A DNA stretch of 64,000 nucleotides from Pyramidobacter piscolens (GCA_004558205.1 SFDM01000001.1:1-64000); one strand, 5' to 3'; numbered from the stretch's first letter, positions 32,327 through 41,505 are shown. A program made the numbers and translations. The notes: a model not told the origin generated them from the letters alone.

Positions 32327-33118
32327 TCAGCTTCCGACCGCCGGCATGGGCGGCAGCATGGCCGACAGGAGCTCGTCAAGCTGCGCTATGGGGTGATCCG
32401 ACGTCAGGGTTTGAGGGTTGAAGGCTTCAAGCCTCCCCTCCTGCAGGATGAAAGCGCGGCCGCAAAAGCGGCGTACCAGGCGCAAATCGTGGGTGACGAA
32501 CAGATAGGCCGTGCCAAGGCGGCGGCGCAAGCTGTCCAAAAGGTCGAGAATTTGGGCCTGCACGATCATGTCAAGGGCGCTGACGGCCTCGTCGAGGAGA
32601 ATCAGGCGGGGACTGGGAGCCAGCGCCCGGGCAATACAGATCCTCTGGAGCTGGCCGCCGCTGAAGCGGCTGGGATGCTTCCCCATCTCAGCTGGATCGA
32701 TGCCCACCATCTCAAGCAGTTCCGCTGCGCGCTTCCTGAGTTCCGCGCCGCGCAGCCTCTCAAAATTTTTCAAAGGTTCGGCCACAATCTCAAAAGCCGT
32801 CATACGCGGATTGCAGGAGTCCAGGGCGTTCTGAAAAACCACCTGAACGGCCCGGCGCTGCTCCCGCGTCACAGGGTGCTTTCTGTCCACAGGCGCCCCC
32901 AGCAGGCGCAACTCCCCGGCGTCGGCATATTCCACGCCCAGGATGACGCGCCCCAAAGTGCTCTTGCCAGCGCCGCTGGAACCGATAAGCCCCACGCACT
33001 CGCCGGGCTCCACCGTCAGGTTCACGTCCCTGAGGACGTGCAATTCCTCGCCTCGCGAGAAAAATCCGCCGCGGGTATAGGTGCGGGCAATGCCCTTCAT
33101 TTCCACAAGAGCGCTCAC
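32327..33118 (-). CDS. nikE: Nickel ABC importer ATP-binding protein NikE
   Basis: 263-aa ATPase energising nickel import. Walker A GSSGAGKSTLGRVILG lies near residue 45, the signature FSGGQLQRICIARAL near 155, and Walker B LILLDEAVSALD after it; LFVTHDLRLVRRFCGRAFIL then follows. This wording is close to E. coli NikE. It overlaps nikD by 4 bases and is the last gene of the operon. Confidence 0.92.
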   Translation of the reverse strand: MSALVEMKGIARTYTRGGFFSRGEELHVLRDVNLTVEPGECVGLIGSSGAGKSTLGRVILGVEYADAGELRLLGAPVDRKHPVTREQRRAVQVVFQNALDSCNPRMTAFEIVAEPLKNFERLRGAELRKRAAELLEMVGIDPAEMGKHPSRFSGGQLQRICIARALAPSPRLILLDEAVSALDMIVQAQILDLLDSLRRRLGTAYLFVTHDLRLVRRFCGRAFILQEGRLEAFNPQTLTSDHPIAQLDELLSAMLPPMPAVGS

Positions 33119-33900
33119 CGTCCATCCCCCTCTCCCGCGCAGGACAAGCGCAGATGCGCCGCCAGCAGCTCCGCCGTGTAGGCTTCGCGCGGCGAGGCGA
33201 AGATCTCATGCACCGTTCCAGCTTCCACCACCGCGCCATGGCGCATGACGATCACGTCGTCGGCAAGGCGGGCCATCACGCCCAGGTCATGGGTGACGAT
33301 GATCATGCCCATGCCCCGGTTCGCCTTCAGGCTCTCGAGAAGGGCCAGCACCCGCGCCTGGTTCACGGCGTCAAGGTCCGTCGTGGGCTCGTCGGCGATC
33401 AAAAAGGGCGCATCCATGATCAGGGCGAGAGCGATCATCACACGCTGAAGCATGCCGCCGCTGAGCTGGAAGGGATAGAGGTCCAAAAGCCGGGACTCTC
33501 CTCCCAGCCCCACCTCGCGGAGGCATTCGCGGTATCTCGCGTCGTTCCCGCCGCGCCCGTGGGCCTTTAGAGTCTCCTCAAAATGGGAACGGATCGTAAA
33601 GACCGAGTCAAAACAGCTCATCGGGTTCTGCAGGATCACGGCGACGCCGCGCCCCAGGATCTCCCTGTTCGACGCGCCGCTGAAAGGCCGCCCCTCCAAA
33701 AGCACCTCGCCGGTCCGGCGCAGCCCCGGCGGCAGAAGGTCCATAAGGGCCATGCAGGTCAGCGACTTTCCGCAGCCGCTCTCGCCGAGAATCCCCGCGA
33801 CACGTCCCCGGCCGGCCTGGAAGGAAACGCCGCGAACCAGTTCCTTTTCCCCGTGAAACACGCGAAGATCCCTGACGCTCAAAAAAGGCGCGGCGCTCAT
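33115..33900 (-). CDS. nikD: Nickel ABC importer ATP-binding protein NikD
   Basis: 261-aa ATPase with Walker A GESGCGKSLTCMALMDLLPP near residue 40, signature LSGGMLQRVMIALAL near 155, and Walker B FLIADEPTTDLDAVNQA. The ADEPTTDLD wording is typical of NikD. The start at 33900 (MSAAPFLSVRDLRV) overlaps the nikC stop by 4 bases; the open frame upstream is a shadow of nikC. Confidence 0.92.
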   Translation of the reverse strand: MSAAPFLSVRDLRVFHGEKELVRGVSFQAGRGRVAGILGESGCGKSLTCMALMDLLPPGLRRTGEVLLEGRPFSGASNREILGRGVAVILQNPMSCFDSVFTIRSHFEETLKAHGRGGNDARYRECLREVGLGGESRLLDLYPFQLSGGMLQRVMIALALIMDAPFLIADEPTTDLDAVNQARVLALLESLKANRGMGMIIVTHDLGVMARLADDVIVMRHGAVVEAGTVHEIFASPREAYTAELLAAHLRLSCAGEGDGR

Positions 33901-34718
33901 AGGACCGCCTCCCCCGCCAGCGAAGGATCCAGAGAATCCCTCAGCGCGTCGCCCAGAAGGTTGCAGGCCATCACGGTGATGAAGATCATCAGCCCCGGAT
34001 AGAAGAGCAGCTCGGGATGGCTCCAGATGTATGCGCGTGCGTCGGCGATCATCACACCCCATTCCGGCGTGGGCGGCGTAATGCCAAGGCCGAGAAAGGA
34101 CAGTCCCGACACGTGGAGCATCATGTGCCCGATGTCCATGGTCACCAGGATCGCAAGCTGGGAGAACACCGGCGGCATGATGTGCCTGGCCAGAATGGCC
34201 GCGTGGGACGTGCCCGCCACGCGCGCCGCCACGACATAATCACGGCAGCGCAGCGCCAGCACCATGCCTCGGACGATACGCGCATACCACGCCCAATGGG
34301 TCAGAGCCACGGCCAATATCACGTTGGCCATACCCGTGCCCAGCACGCCGATCAAAAACATGGCCAGAATAAAGGTAGGAAAGGTCAAAAACACGTCGCA
34401 CAGGCGCATTAGCGCGCCATCCACAGCGCCGCCCCAGTAGCCGGCAAAAGCGCCTACGGCAAAGCCAAGGCTCAAGACCACGCCGAGGATCAGAGCCGCC
34501 GAGCCAAGGGAGACCCGAGCTCCATGGAGAAGCCGCGCCAGGACGTCGCGCCCCAGGTGGTCGCAGCCCAGAAGATGTTCAGCGCTCGCGGGCGCGAACT
34601 TGAGCCCAAGATCGACCTCCGCAGGATCCCAACGGACGATCCAGGGAGCGCCCAGCGCGGCAATCGCCAGCAGCGCCAGAAGCGCCAGCGAAAAGAGAAC
34701 CATTTTACGTTGACGCAC
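33897..34718 (-). CDS. nikC: Nickel ABC importer permease NikC
   Basis: 273-aa inner-membrane permease of the DppC/NikC family with about six helices. It shows the N-terminal LLGCDHLGRDVLARLLHGARVSL segment (split here at about residues 50-70) and the coupling-helix EAA-type motif around VAARVAGTSHAAILARHIMPP near 165. It follows nikB by 2 bases. Confidence 0.92.
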   Translation of the reverse strand: MRQRKMVLFSLALLALLAIAALGAPWIVRWDPAEVDLGLKFAPASAEHLLGCDHLGRDVLARLLHGARVSLGSAALILGVVLSLGFAVGAFAGYWGGAVDGALMRLCDVFLTFPTFILAMFLIGVLGTGMANVILAVALTHWAWYARIVRGMVLALRCRDYVVAARVAGTSHAAILARHIMPPVFSQLAILVTMDIGHMMLHVSGLSFLGLGITPPTPEWGVMIADARAYIWSHPELLFYPGLMIFITVMACNLLGDALRDSLDPSLAGEAVL

Positions 34719-34720
34719 GG

Positions 34721-35662
34721 TTATTTTCCCCTTTCCTCAAGCCTGATTCTCGGGTCGAGCCAGGCGTACAGGATGTCGATCAGCAAGTTCATGACCACGA
34801 AGATCAGCGTCATCATCAGGATAAAGCACTGCATCACCGGGTAATCGCGGTTGTAGATGGCCGACACGGCATAGCGCCCCACGCCGGGCCAGGCGAAGAT
34901 CGACTCGGCCACGACGGCGCCGCCGAAGAGTTCGCCCACGTGCATGCCCACCGCCGTGACGATGGGGATCAGCGAGTTCACGAGCACGTGCTTCCCCACC
35001 ACGACCCGTTCGGGCAGGCCGCGAAATCGGGCGTAAAGCCCCCAGCGCGCGTGGAGGTTGTCCAGCACGCTGCCGCGGATCAGGCGGATGTTGATGCACA
35101 GCGACATCAGCGACATGGACACCGCCGGCATGATCATGTGCGAAAAACCGCCGGATCCCATGGGCGGCAGCCACCGGAGCTTCACCGAAAACAGCCACAC
35201 CATCAAGTAAGCCAGCCAGAAGCTGGGCAGCGACACGCCCACAAAGGCCAGGACGCGCGTGAACTGATCGGGCAGCCTGTCGCGCCGCAGCGCCGACCAC
35301 ACTCCGAGGGGCAGGCTGACCGCCAGCGTCAGCAGCAGCGAAAACCCCGCCAGCTTCAGCGTGTTGGGCAGGTAATAGAGCAGCTCCCCCAGCACGGGCA
35401 GCTTCGTCACATAGGACTGGCCGAAATCCAGGCGCAGCGCCCTGCGAAGCCAATCCAGGTATTGGGCGGCCAGAGGCCTGTCCAGCCCCAGTTCAGCGTG
35501 GGCCACGGCCAGGGCCTCGTCGGTCGGAGGAATGCCCGACAGCCTGAGGTAGGTCATGGCGGGATCTCCCTCGCCCAGGCGCAGAATGAGGAACACCACT
35601 ATAGAGACAATCAGAAGAAGCGGTATGAGCTGCAAAAAACGTCTGACAATGTATCGAAGCAT
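34721..35662 (-). CDS. nikB: Nickel ABC importer permease NikB
   Basis: 313-aa inner-membrane permease of the DppB/NikB family with six helices. MLRYIVRRFLQLIPLLLIVS starts the protein; LRLDFGQSYVTKLPV near residue 75 and a coupling motif near ARFRGLPERVVVGKHVLVNS are family features. It follows nikA by 9 bases and precedes nikC by 2. Confidence 0.92.
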   Translation of the reverse strand: MLRYIVRRFLQLIPLLLIVSIVVFLILRLGEGDPAMTYLRLSGIPPTDEALAVAHAELGLDRPLAAQYLDWLRRALRLDFGQSYVTKLPVLGELLYYLPNTLKLAGFSLLLTLAVSLPLGVWSALRRDRLPDQFTRVLAFVGVSLPSFWLAYLMVWLFSVKLRWLPPMGSGGFSHMIMPAVSMSLMSLCINIRLIRGSVLDNLHARWGLYARFRGLPERVVVGKHVLVNSLIPIVTAVGMHVGELFGGAVVAESIFAWPGVGRYAVSAIYNRDYPVMQCFILMMTLIFVVMNLLIDILYAWLDPRIRLEERGK

Positions 35663-35671
35663 CGGACGCCC

Positions 35672-37264
35672 TTATTTGCCGGAAGCCCAGTACATCTTTT
35701 CGAACAGCACGTCGTACTGCATGGGGCCGAACTCGGCACCGCGCAAGTCTTCCCGGTGGACCATGACGTTCGTGGGATAGGTCAGAGGAAGATAGACCGC
35801 TTCCTCGTGAAGCGTGGCCAGAATCCAGGCGTAGAGGTCCTGCCGTTCCTTCACGTCGGTGGTCAGCATGACGGCGTTGATCTTCCGGTCCAGCTCCGCC
35901 TTCTCGGGCAGCCCGATCTGCGCCATGTAGTCGGCATGGGAAGGTGAGCGCATGGAGCTGCAGAACGACGCAGGGTCGTAGGGAGCGCCCCAGGTGCTGG
36001 CGAAGATCATGCCGAACTCGCCCGTCTTCTGGCGCTTCAGGTACGAGTCCGCTTCCTCGCCCAAAAGGCGCAGCTCCACGCCCAGCTTGCGCAGGTCGCC
36101 CTGAAGCACTTCGGCGACAGCCTTCATCAGAGCGTCGTTGCCCTTGAAACAGAAGTCCACAGTCAGGCTTTTGCCGTCCTTGCTGCGGAACGAAGCCCCA
36201 GGTTCAAGCTTCCAGCCCGCCTCCTCCAGCAGAGCCTTCGCCTTCTCGGGATCGTAAAGATAGGGCGTCAGCTTGACGTCGCAGTAGGGGAACAGCGGTG
36301 AAAACAGGGCGTCGGAACGGTGTTCGGCCCCCATAAACACGTGCTTGACCAGAGCGTCCTTGTCCACGCCGTGAAGGATGGCCCTGCGGACCCGCAGGTC
36401 GTCGGTGGGGAACCTTCCCGAATTGATGGCCAGGTTCCGGCTCGACTGCGGCTTCGAAATTTTCGTGACTACGCCGGGCGTGTTCTGGTAGCGCGCGAAG
36501 GTGTCCATGTCGATCTGGCCGCTGGCCGCGCCGAAGATCAGGTCGATCTCGCCGGTGTCGAAGGCCATGGCGCGGGCCGTCGGGTCAGGAATGACCTTGA
36601 CCAGCACTTCGTCCACCTTGGGTTTTTCGCCCCAGTAATAGGGGTTTGCCCTGAACAGGTCGTACTCGCCCTTCTTGATTTCCGCCAGCATCCATGGCCC
36701 CGTGCCGATGCCGATGCGCCCCCTGATCCCCTTCAGCGTGTCCAGGTCGTCGGGAATCGACGCCGGCGCCATCATGCGGAAGGGGCGGATCAGAGACAGC
36801 TCCATCAGCGTGGGGTAATAGGGATTTTTCATGGTCAGCTGAAAGGTATCGCCATCCAGGGCGCGCCAGCTTTCCAGCTGGTCGCAGAACGCGATCCAGC
36901 GGTGCCGGTCAGCGTGTTTCATGATCGCGTCGAAATTCAGCGCCACCGCGTGGGCGTCGCAGGCCGTGCCGTCGGAGAATTTCACGCCCTTCCTCATATG
37001 GAAGGTATAGACTTTTCCGTCGCCGGAGATATCCCAGCTCTCGGCCAGCGCCGGCTGCGCCGTCCCGTCAGGGCCGCAGGCCACCAGAGAGTCAAAGACC
37101 ATCCTCTGGGCATACATCTGATTGGGGGAATACATATGGGCGTTCATGGGCCCGGCGTTGCCGCTCCAGGAATAGACGATCCGCGAAGGCGCAGCGGAAG
37201 CGGCCACAGCCGCCCCGAAGGCCAGCGCCGCCGCCATGGGAATTCCTTTTTTCCACAGTTTCAT
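35672..37264 (-). CDS. nikA: Nickel-binding periplasmic protein NikA
   Basis: 530-aa solute-binding protein with a signal peptide (MKLWKKGIPMAAALAFGAAV, cleavage near ASAA). Several stretches closely resemble E. coli NikA: GPMNAHMYSPNQMYAQRMVF near residue 40, VIPDPTARAMAFDTGEIDL near 215, and FGMIFASTWGAPYDP near 420, followed by SSMRSPSHADYMAQ. This makes nickel, probably as a small chelate, a better call than peptide. It heads the nikABCDE operon, which is complete here. The nickel enzyme it serves is outside the window. Confidence 0.92.
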   Translation of the reverse strand: MKLWKKGIPMAAALAFGAAVAASAAPSRIVYSWSGNAGPMNAHMYSPNQMYAQRMVFDSLVACGPDGTAQPALAESWDISGDGKVYTFHMRKGVKFSDGTACDAHAVALNFDAIMKHADRHRWIAFCDQLESWRALDGDTFQLTMKNPYYPTLMELSLIRPFRMMAPASIPDDLDTLKGIRGRIGIGTGPWMLAEIKKGEYDLFRANPYYWGEKPKVDEVLVKVIPDPTARAMAFDTGEIDLIFGAASGQIDMDTFARYQNTPGVVTKISKPQSSRNLAINSGRFPTDDLRVRRAILHGVDKDALVKHVFMGAEHRSDALFSPLFPYCDVKLTPYLYDPEKAKALLEEAGWKLEPGASFRSKDGKSLTVDFCFKGNDALMKAVAEVLQGDLRKLGVELRLLGEEADSYLKRQKTGEFGMIFASTWGAPYDPASFCSSMRSPSHADYMAQIGLPEKAELDRKINAVMLTTDVKERQDLYAWILATLHEEAVYLPLTYPTNVMVHREDLRGAEFGPMQYDVLFEKMYWASGK

Positions 37265-37315
37265 TTTCTTCGCTCTCCTTTTCTAATAACACTTTTTTTT
37301 TATTTCGTAGCACGC

Positions 37316-37344
37316 ATTCTAAAGCGGCTTGCATGTTCTGTCAA
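37316..37344 (-). promoter_or_regulatory. Promoter of nikABCDE
   Basis: Read leftward: consensus -35 TTGACA (37339-37344), 17-base spacer, -10 TAGAAT (37316-37321). No NikR-type palindrome is evident around it. Confidence 0.75.
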
Positions 37345-37366
37345 GAGCGGCAAAAACTCAAGCAAC

Positions 37367-37416
37367 AAAAAGCGGGCTGCACCGCGGCCATAACCTCCGG
37401 AGTGCGGCCCGCTTTT
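37367..37416 (-). terminator. Hairpin terminator
   Basis: Stem aaaagcgggccgcact/gtgcagcccgcttttt (leftward reading) followed by T-rich sequence, upstream of the nik promoter. It would end transcripts coming from the thiC remnant or the LysR gene. Confidence 0.7.
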
Positions 37417-37477
37417 GAGCGTTTCGCCTCTTTATTCGGAACGCAGGACAGCGGCGTTTCCGCTCCACCTGGATCTT

Positions 37478-37660
37478 TACAGGATAGAATACACTTCCCG
37501 GCCAGGGCTTTGTCCATGCTGCGCATAGCGCAGCATTTGCCGCACATGCCGCAGTTTTCGCCGCGACCGTCTTCGGGAGCCGACTTTTTCGAATGGCTTT
37601 CACGGTCTCGGAATCGAGAGCTTCTTTCCGCGGGGCGTCCCTGTCCATATGGCAAAGTTT
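37478..37660 (-). pseudogene. thiC 3'-end remnant
   Basis: About 180 bases similar to the 3' end of the intact thiC at 41652. One frame reads RKEALDSETVKAIRKSR, like KEALDPETAKAIRKSR of ThiC, and another frame continues with CGMCGKCCAMRSMDKALAGK, like CSMCGKFCAVRSMNKALAGE. A frameshift near 37580 separates the two, and there is no start or catalytic barrel. It is a degenerate partial duplicate or recombination scar. Confidence 0.75.
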
Positions 37661-37730
37661 GTTTTCCCGTTTTCCATAAAACCGGCTGGGCCGGAAGAAC
37701 TTTCCTCGACCTGCCGCCCGAAATATACGC

Positions 37731-37770
37731 GAGGCGTTCAATCCAGCCGCTGCCATGGATTGAACGCCTC
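37731..37770. repeat. 15-bp perfect inverted repeat after the LysR gene
   Basis: Arms gaggcgttcaatcca (37731-37745) and tggattgaacgcctc (37756-37770) are exact complements around a 10-base loop, about 50 bases past the LysR stop. There is no T run, so it may be an mRNA 3'-end stabiliser or a weak terminator. Confidence 0.6.
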
Positions 37771-37821
37771 GCTGCGCCTTGCTTTACCGCGCCTGTTCGG
37801 CCGGGCGGAAATGGAAGCCCG

Positions 37822-38724
37822 TCACTTTTTAAAGCTCACGCGCCCGTCGGGAAAACGGCCTCGGACGTAGCTCCTGATCTCGTCGGCCATGCGCTTTGCC
37901 GCGGGCGAGAGAGGGCGCTTTTTCTGTTTGACCAGGGCGATGCTTCGAAACTCCTCGGGCTGAAAGGGGAAAATCTGATAACGCCCCGGCAGCTTTTCCA
38001 GCACCAACTCGGGGGTGATGCTGATGCCCAGCCCCGCCTCCACGAGGGCCACGATGGCCAGGTCGTCGATCAGGTCGTGCTGGCGCTGCACGTCCAGACG
38101 GTATTTATCCAGCAGCGCGCGCTGATCCGTGTCATCGCCCTCGCGCTGCATGATAAAGCACTCGTCCTTGATGTCGTCGCGCGTCACGACGCCGGGACTG
38201 GCCGGCTCAAAGTCCAGGGGCGTGATGCAGACCATGCGGTCCCGGGCGAGGAGGAAGCTTTCAAGTTTATCAGAGACGGGAAGGGCCAGAAAGCCCAGGT
38301 CAAGCTCGCCGTTTTCCAAAAGCGACGCGATCTCGCCGTAAATGCCCTGAAAGACCTTTACCTTAATCAGCGGATGCTTTTTGCAGAAAGCCCCTAGAAT
38401 GTCGGGAATCCAGCTTGAGCAGACGCTGTTGAAGGTCCCTATCTTCACGGTCCCCTTTTCGAGGCCGTTGATCAGCGCCACTTCCTCGCGCAGAAGCTCC
38501 TCGTCGGCGAGGACCATCTGCATGTACTTCAGCAGAGCCTCCCCGTTTTCGGTCAGCGCGATGCCGCTGCGGTCCCGCCGAAGCAGGGGAAAGCCGAACT
38601 CCCTCTCGAGGGCGTTCAGCGAATGGCTCACCGCGGACGGGGTGATCGACAAAATCTGGGCCGCTCGGGCCAGGCTTTTCTGCTCGATCACGGTGTTCAA
38701 AATCTGATAGGACGACAGCGACAT
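37822..38724 (-). CDS. LysR-family transcriptional regulator
   Basis: 300-aa regulator. The N-terminal winged helix-turn-helix is SLARAAQILSITPSAVSHSL near residue 16, then a linker helix and a two-lobed ligand-binding domain (about 90-295). ATG at 38724 has GGAG 6 bases upstream. It is transcribed alone; the nearest possible targets are panB and the aminotransferase upstream on the same strand, but nothing in the sequence fixes this. Confidence 0.88.
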   Translation of the reverse strand: MSLSSYQILNTVIEQKSLARAAQILSITPSAVSHSLNALEREFGFPLLRRDRSGIALTENGEALLKYMQMVLADEELLREEVALINGLEKGTVKIGTFNSVCSSWIPDILGAFCKKHPLIKVKVFQGIYGEIASLLENGELDLGFLALPVSDKLESFLLARDRMVCITPLDFEPASPGVVTRDDIKDECFIMQREGDDTDQRALLDKYRLDVQRQHDLIDDLAIVALVEAGLGISITPELVLEKLPGRYQIFPFQPEEFRSIALVKQKKRPLSPAAKRMADEIRSYVRGRFPDGRVSFKK

Positions 38725-38901
38725 CACAGGCTCCTCTCTCTCCGGCGTGAAATTTCATGAATTCGGCTTTCTTGCGGCCAACCGGTCGTTGATTGAAAAA
38801 AATTCACACAGCAGGAAAAAACTTGAATCTTCCTGCCGCCGCCTATGATAACATAAAAACAAGGAAGCTCGCCAGTGCTTTTGACATGGCGGGCTCCCTT
38901 T

Positions 38902-39042
38902 CATACTAATTACCCATAGAACAGCTAAACTGACGTCCGAGACCACCCCGAGGGGCCATGCAGTCGCTAAAGACTATATCGGCCTATTCAGCCTGCCTAT
39001 ACTCGCTTTGTGGATACCCCTCGGGCCGTCCCCTCAGCAGGT
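38902..39042 (+). repeat. Repeat family B, copy 1
   Basis: Matches 56829-56970 at over 80% by eye. The block begins and ends with ccgagggg...cccctcgg, an 8-bp inverted repeat, and the inner ccatgcagtcgctaaagact and cctgcctatactcgct tracts are shared. Differences between copies do not favour silent codon positions, so it is probably not protein-coding. It fills most of the gap between the LysR gene and panB. Confidence 0.75.
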
Positions 39043-39088
39043 ATTCATCATTTCAATGGGCAATCAGCATCATACGGATAGGACGTTT

Positions 39089-39943
39089 CTAAACGTTCTT
39101 GAGGATCTCCAGCAGCTTCTGTTCTTCTTCGGATTTGATCGTGTAGGTGTGAACCGCGTCGTCTGGAAAGCGCCTAGCCTTGACGTCGGCACAGTATTCC
39201 GTGAAAGCCTTTTGAAGTTCTTCGCCGATGTCGGCGTATTTCTTGACGAACTTGGGCGTGAAGTTGTCGTAGAGGCCCACCATGTCAGCGTAGATCAGCA
39301 GCTGGCCGTGAGTGTAGGAGCCGGCGCCGATGCCCAGGATCGGGATTCCCGCGCGCTCGGTGATGACCTTGCCCACCACGGCGGGAATGCCCTCGAGCAG
39401 GATGCTGCACGCGCCGGCCTCTTCGATAGCCTTAGCCTGCTTCATCAGCTTGATCGCCGCGTCGGCGCTCTTGCCCTGGGCCTTGTAGCCGCCGAGCTGC
39501 GCGGCGAACTGGGGCGTGAGGCCGATATGGCCCATGGTCAGGATGCCCGCGTCGGAAATCGCCTTGATGCGGCTGGTGATCGCGGGCCCCGCGCCTTCAA
39601 GCTTGATGCAGTCGCAGAGCGCTTCCTTGGTGAAGCGGCCGGCGTTGGCGACGGCCTCCTCGTCAGAGATCTGGTAGGACATATAGGGCATGTCGCCGAC
39701 GATGAACGTGTTGGGCGCGCCGCGGCGGACGGCTTTGCAGTGGGAGATCATGTCGTCCATGGTCACAGGGAAGGTGGTGTCGTAGCCAAGCTGGACCATG
39801 CCGAGGGAGTCGCCCACCAGGATCATGTCCACGCCGGCGCGCTCCTGATATTTGGCCGTCAGGTAGTCGTAGCAGGTCAGATAGGTGATGATATCTCCTT
39901 CTTTTGCCATGCGGTTGAAATCGAGAATGCTTTTCTTTGCCAT
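39089..39943 (-). CDS. panB: 3-methyl-2-oxobutanoate hydroxymethyltransferase
   Basis: First committed step to pantothenate: adds a hydroxymethyl group from methylene-tetrahydrofolate to 2-oxoisovalerate. The 284-aa protein shows ITYLTCYDYLTAKYQERAG, the LVGDSLGMVQLGYDTTFPV metal/substrate segment near residue 45, and the catalytic Glu in ACSILLEGIPA near 180. ATG at 39943 is used since it has AAAGG 9 bases upstream. panC and panD are not adjacent. It starts 45 bases after the aminotransferase stop. Confidence 0.95.
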   Translation of the reverse strand: MAKKSILDFNRMAKEGDIITYLTCYDYLTAKYQERAGVDMILVGDSLGMVQLGYDTTFPVTMDDMISHCKAVRRGAPNTFIVGDMPYMSYQISDEEAVANAGRFTKEALCDCIKLEGAGPAITSRIKAISDAGILTMGHIGLTPQFAAQLGGYKAQGKSADAAIKLMKQAKAIEEAGACSILLEGIPAVVGKVITERAGIPILGIGAGSYTHGQLLIYADMVGLYDNFTPKFVKKYADIGEELQKAFTEYCADVKARRFPDDAVHTYTIKSEEEQKLLEILKNV

Positions 39944-39996
39944 TGTGATCATCCTTTTTTATACGTGATTTTTTTGGAGCGGTGCTTTAACTTCAA

Positions 39997-41202
39997 TCAG
40001 GCCCTGAGGGGCATCTTTGCCGCGACCAGGTCGGCCAGGCGCTGCATTCCGACGCGGATCTTGTCGGGCTGGACGCCGCCGAAACTCAGGCGCATGCAGT
40101 TGCCGCCCTTGCCAGGTTCCGTGAAAAATCCCGCGCCGGCCACGTAGGCCACTTTATGGGCGTTGGCTTCAGGCAGCAGCTGTGCCGTGTCAATGCCGCC
40201 GGGCAGCTCGGCCCAGGTGAAGAGGCCGCCGTCGGGGAAGGTGTGTTTCGTCCCCTCGGGGAAGAGCTCGTCCAGGCACTTCATCATCACGTCGCGGCGC
40301 TCACGGTAAAGCGCGCAGACTTTCTTCAGGTGTTCGGGGAAATAGCCGCGCTTGAAGAACTCCGCACAAATCACCTGAGGCAGCATGGAAGTGTGGGAGT
40401 TGGTGGCCGACTTGGCGTCGGACAGCAGGGGCATGATCTCGTCGTTGGCCACCACGTACCCCAGGCGGCTGCCCGGCGAGAAGATCTTGGAGAAACTGTT
40501 GGCCAGGATGACGTGTCCCGTCGCGTCAAAACTCTTGATAGGCGGCACTTCGGCGCCGCTGTAGCGGATGTCGCGGTAGGGATCGTCCTCCAGAATGTAG
40601 ACATCGTATTCGCTGCCCAGCTGAGCCAGTTTTTTGCGGCGTTCCAGCGTCAGCGTCCTGCCCGTGGGGTTCTGGAAGGTGGGAATTACGTAGACCATCT
40701 TGGGATGGTACTGTTTGATCTTGGCCTCCACGTCTTCCATGACCAGCCCGTCGGCGTCGCAGGCGCAGGCGACGCAGCGAGCCTGGAACATCTCGAAGAT
40801 CTCCACGCAGTGCACGAACGTCGGCGATTCCACGAGAATCACGTCGCCGGGGTCGATAAAGAGCTGGCACAGCAGGTTCATGGTTTCCAGGCCACCCGAC
40901 GTGATCATCACGTTTTCAAAACGGGTCTTCACGCCCTTGGGCGCCAGCAGCTGCTCCACCACCACTTCGCGCAGGTCGCGGACGCCCATGATGGGACCGT
41001 ACTGCAGGGCTTCCACGCCGCGTTTATCCATGGTGATGACCTCGTTGGTAATCTCCCGCACGGCATCGATGGGCAGAGCTTCTTTCGCCGGAGCGCCGCC
41101 GCCAAAGGAAATCGTCTCGGGGTCGGTCATGGAACCGAAGAGCCCCCTGATGACCGCCGCCGACTTCGCCATGGCGTTCATCCTTTGCGCAAAATGTGCC
41201 AT
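39997..41202 (-). CDS. PLP-dependent aminotransferase, class I/II
   Basis: About 401 aa, fold type I aminotransferase of the 2-aminoadipate/LysN-like group. It shows the substrate-side SFGGGAPAKEALPID segment, YGPIMGVRDLREVV, the NPTGRTL motif, EDDPYRDIRYSG, and the PLP lysine in ANSFSKIFSPGSRLGY near residue 235. Such enzymes act broadly on branched-chain, aromatic or aminoadipate substrates. Placement before panB might mean it supplies 2-oxoisovalerate from valine, but this is inference. ATG at 41202 has GGAGG upstream. Confidence 0.88.
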   Translation of the reverse strand: MAHFAQRMNAMAKSAAVIRGLFGSMTDPETISFGGGAPAKEALPIDAVREITNEVITMDKRGVEALQYGPIMGVRDLREVVVEQLLAPKGVKTRFENVMITSGGLETMNLLCQLFIDPGDVILVESPTFVHCVEIFEMFQARCVACACDADGLVMEDVEAKIKQYHPKMVYVIPTFQNPTGRTLTLERRKKLAQLGSEYDVYILEDDPYRDIRYSGAEVPPIKSFDATGHVILANSFSKIFSPGSRLGYVVANDEIMPLLSDAKSATNSHTSMLPQVICAEFFKRGYFPEHLKKVCALYRERRDVMMKCLDELFPEGTKHTFPDGGLFTWAELPGGIDTAQLLPEANAHKVAYVAGAGFFTEPGKGGNCMRLSFGGVQPDKIRVGMQRLADLVAAKMPLRA

Positions 41203-41456
41203 CCTATACAACTCCTCCCTTGTATTTTCCCCGGGGCTGGAGCCGAGGGGACTGCTCTTACAAAACCTATTATAAGCAAAGAAAACACATGTGTAAAACT
41301 CTTTTTTTTCATCAGAACATGAATCATTTTCATGAAAAGTTCGCTCTTTCAGCCTGCGCCGCTCCCCTGCTTTAAGTCATTTCATGGATCGGCAGTATCG
41401 ACGGCCCCGTGAGACGGTGCTCCGCGGGCATTCTGACTTTTCATTGCTCGAGAATA

Positions 41457-41505
41457 CAAAAAATTGGCCCGGCCGGCTTTACGCCCGGCCGAGCCAATTT
41501 TTTGT
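41457..41505 (-). terminator. Terminator after thiC
   Basis: Stem aaaaaattggctcggccggg/cccggccgagccaatttttt type hairpin with A and T runs on both sides. Nearly the same sequence, including the tttacgcccggccg loop and ttgttccc tail, occurs after nikE at 32271-32320. The gap 41510-41651 has no gene. Confidence 0.85.

Noticed and set aside
32327..37264. Dipeptide (Dpp) importer
   Set aside because: The binding protein shares long distinctive segments with NikA, and both ATPases use Nik-type wording.
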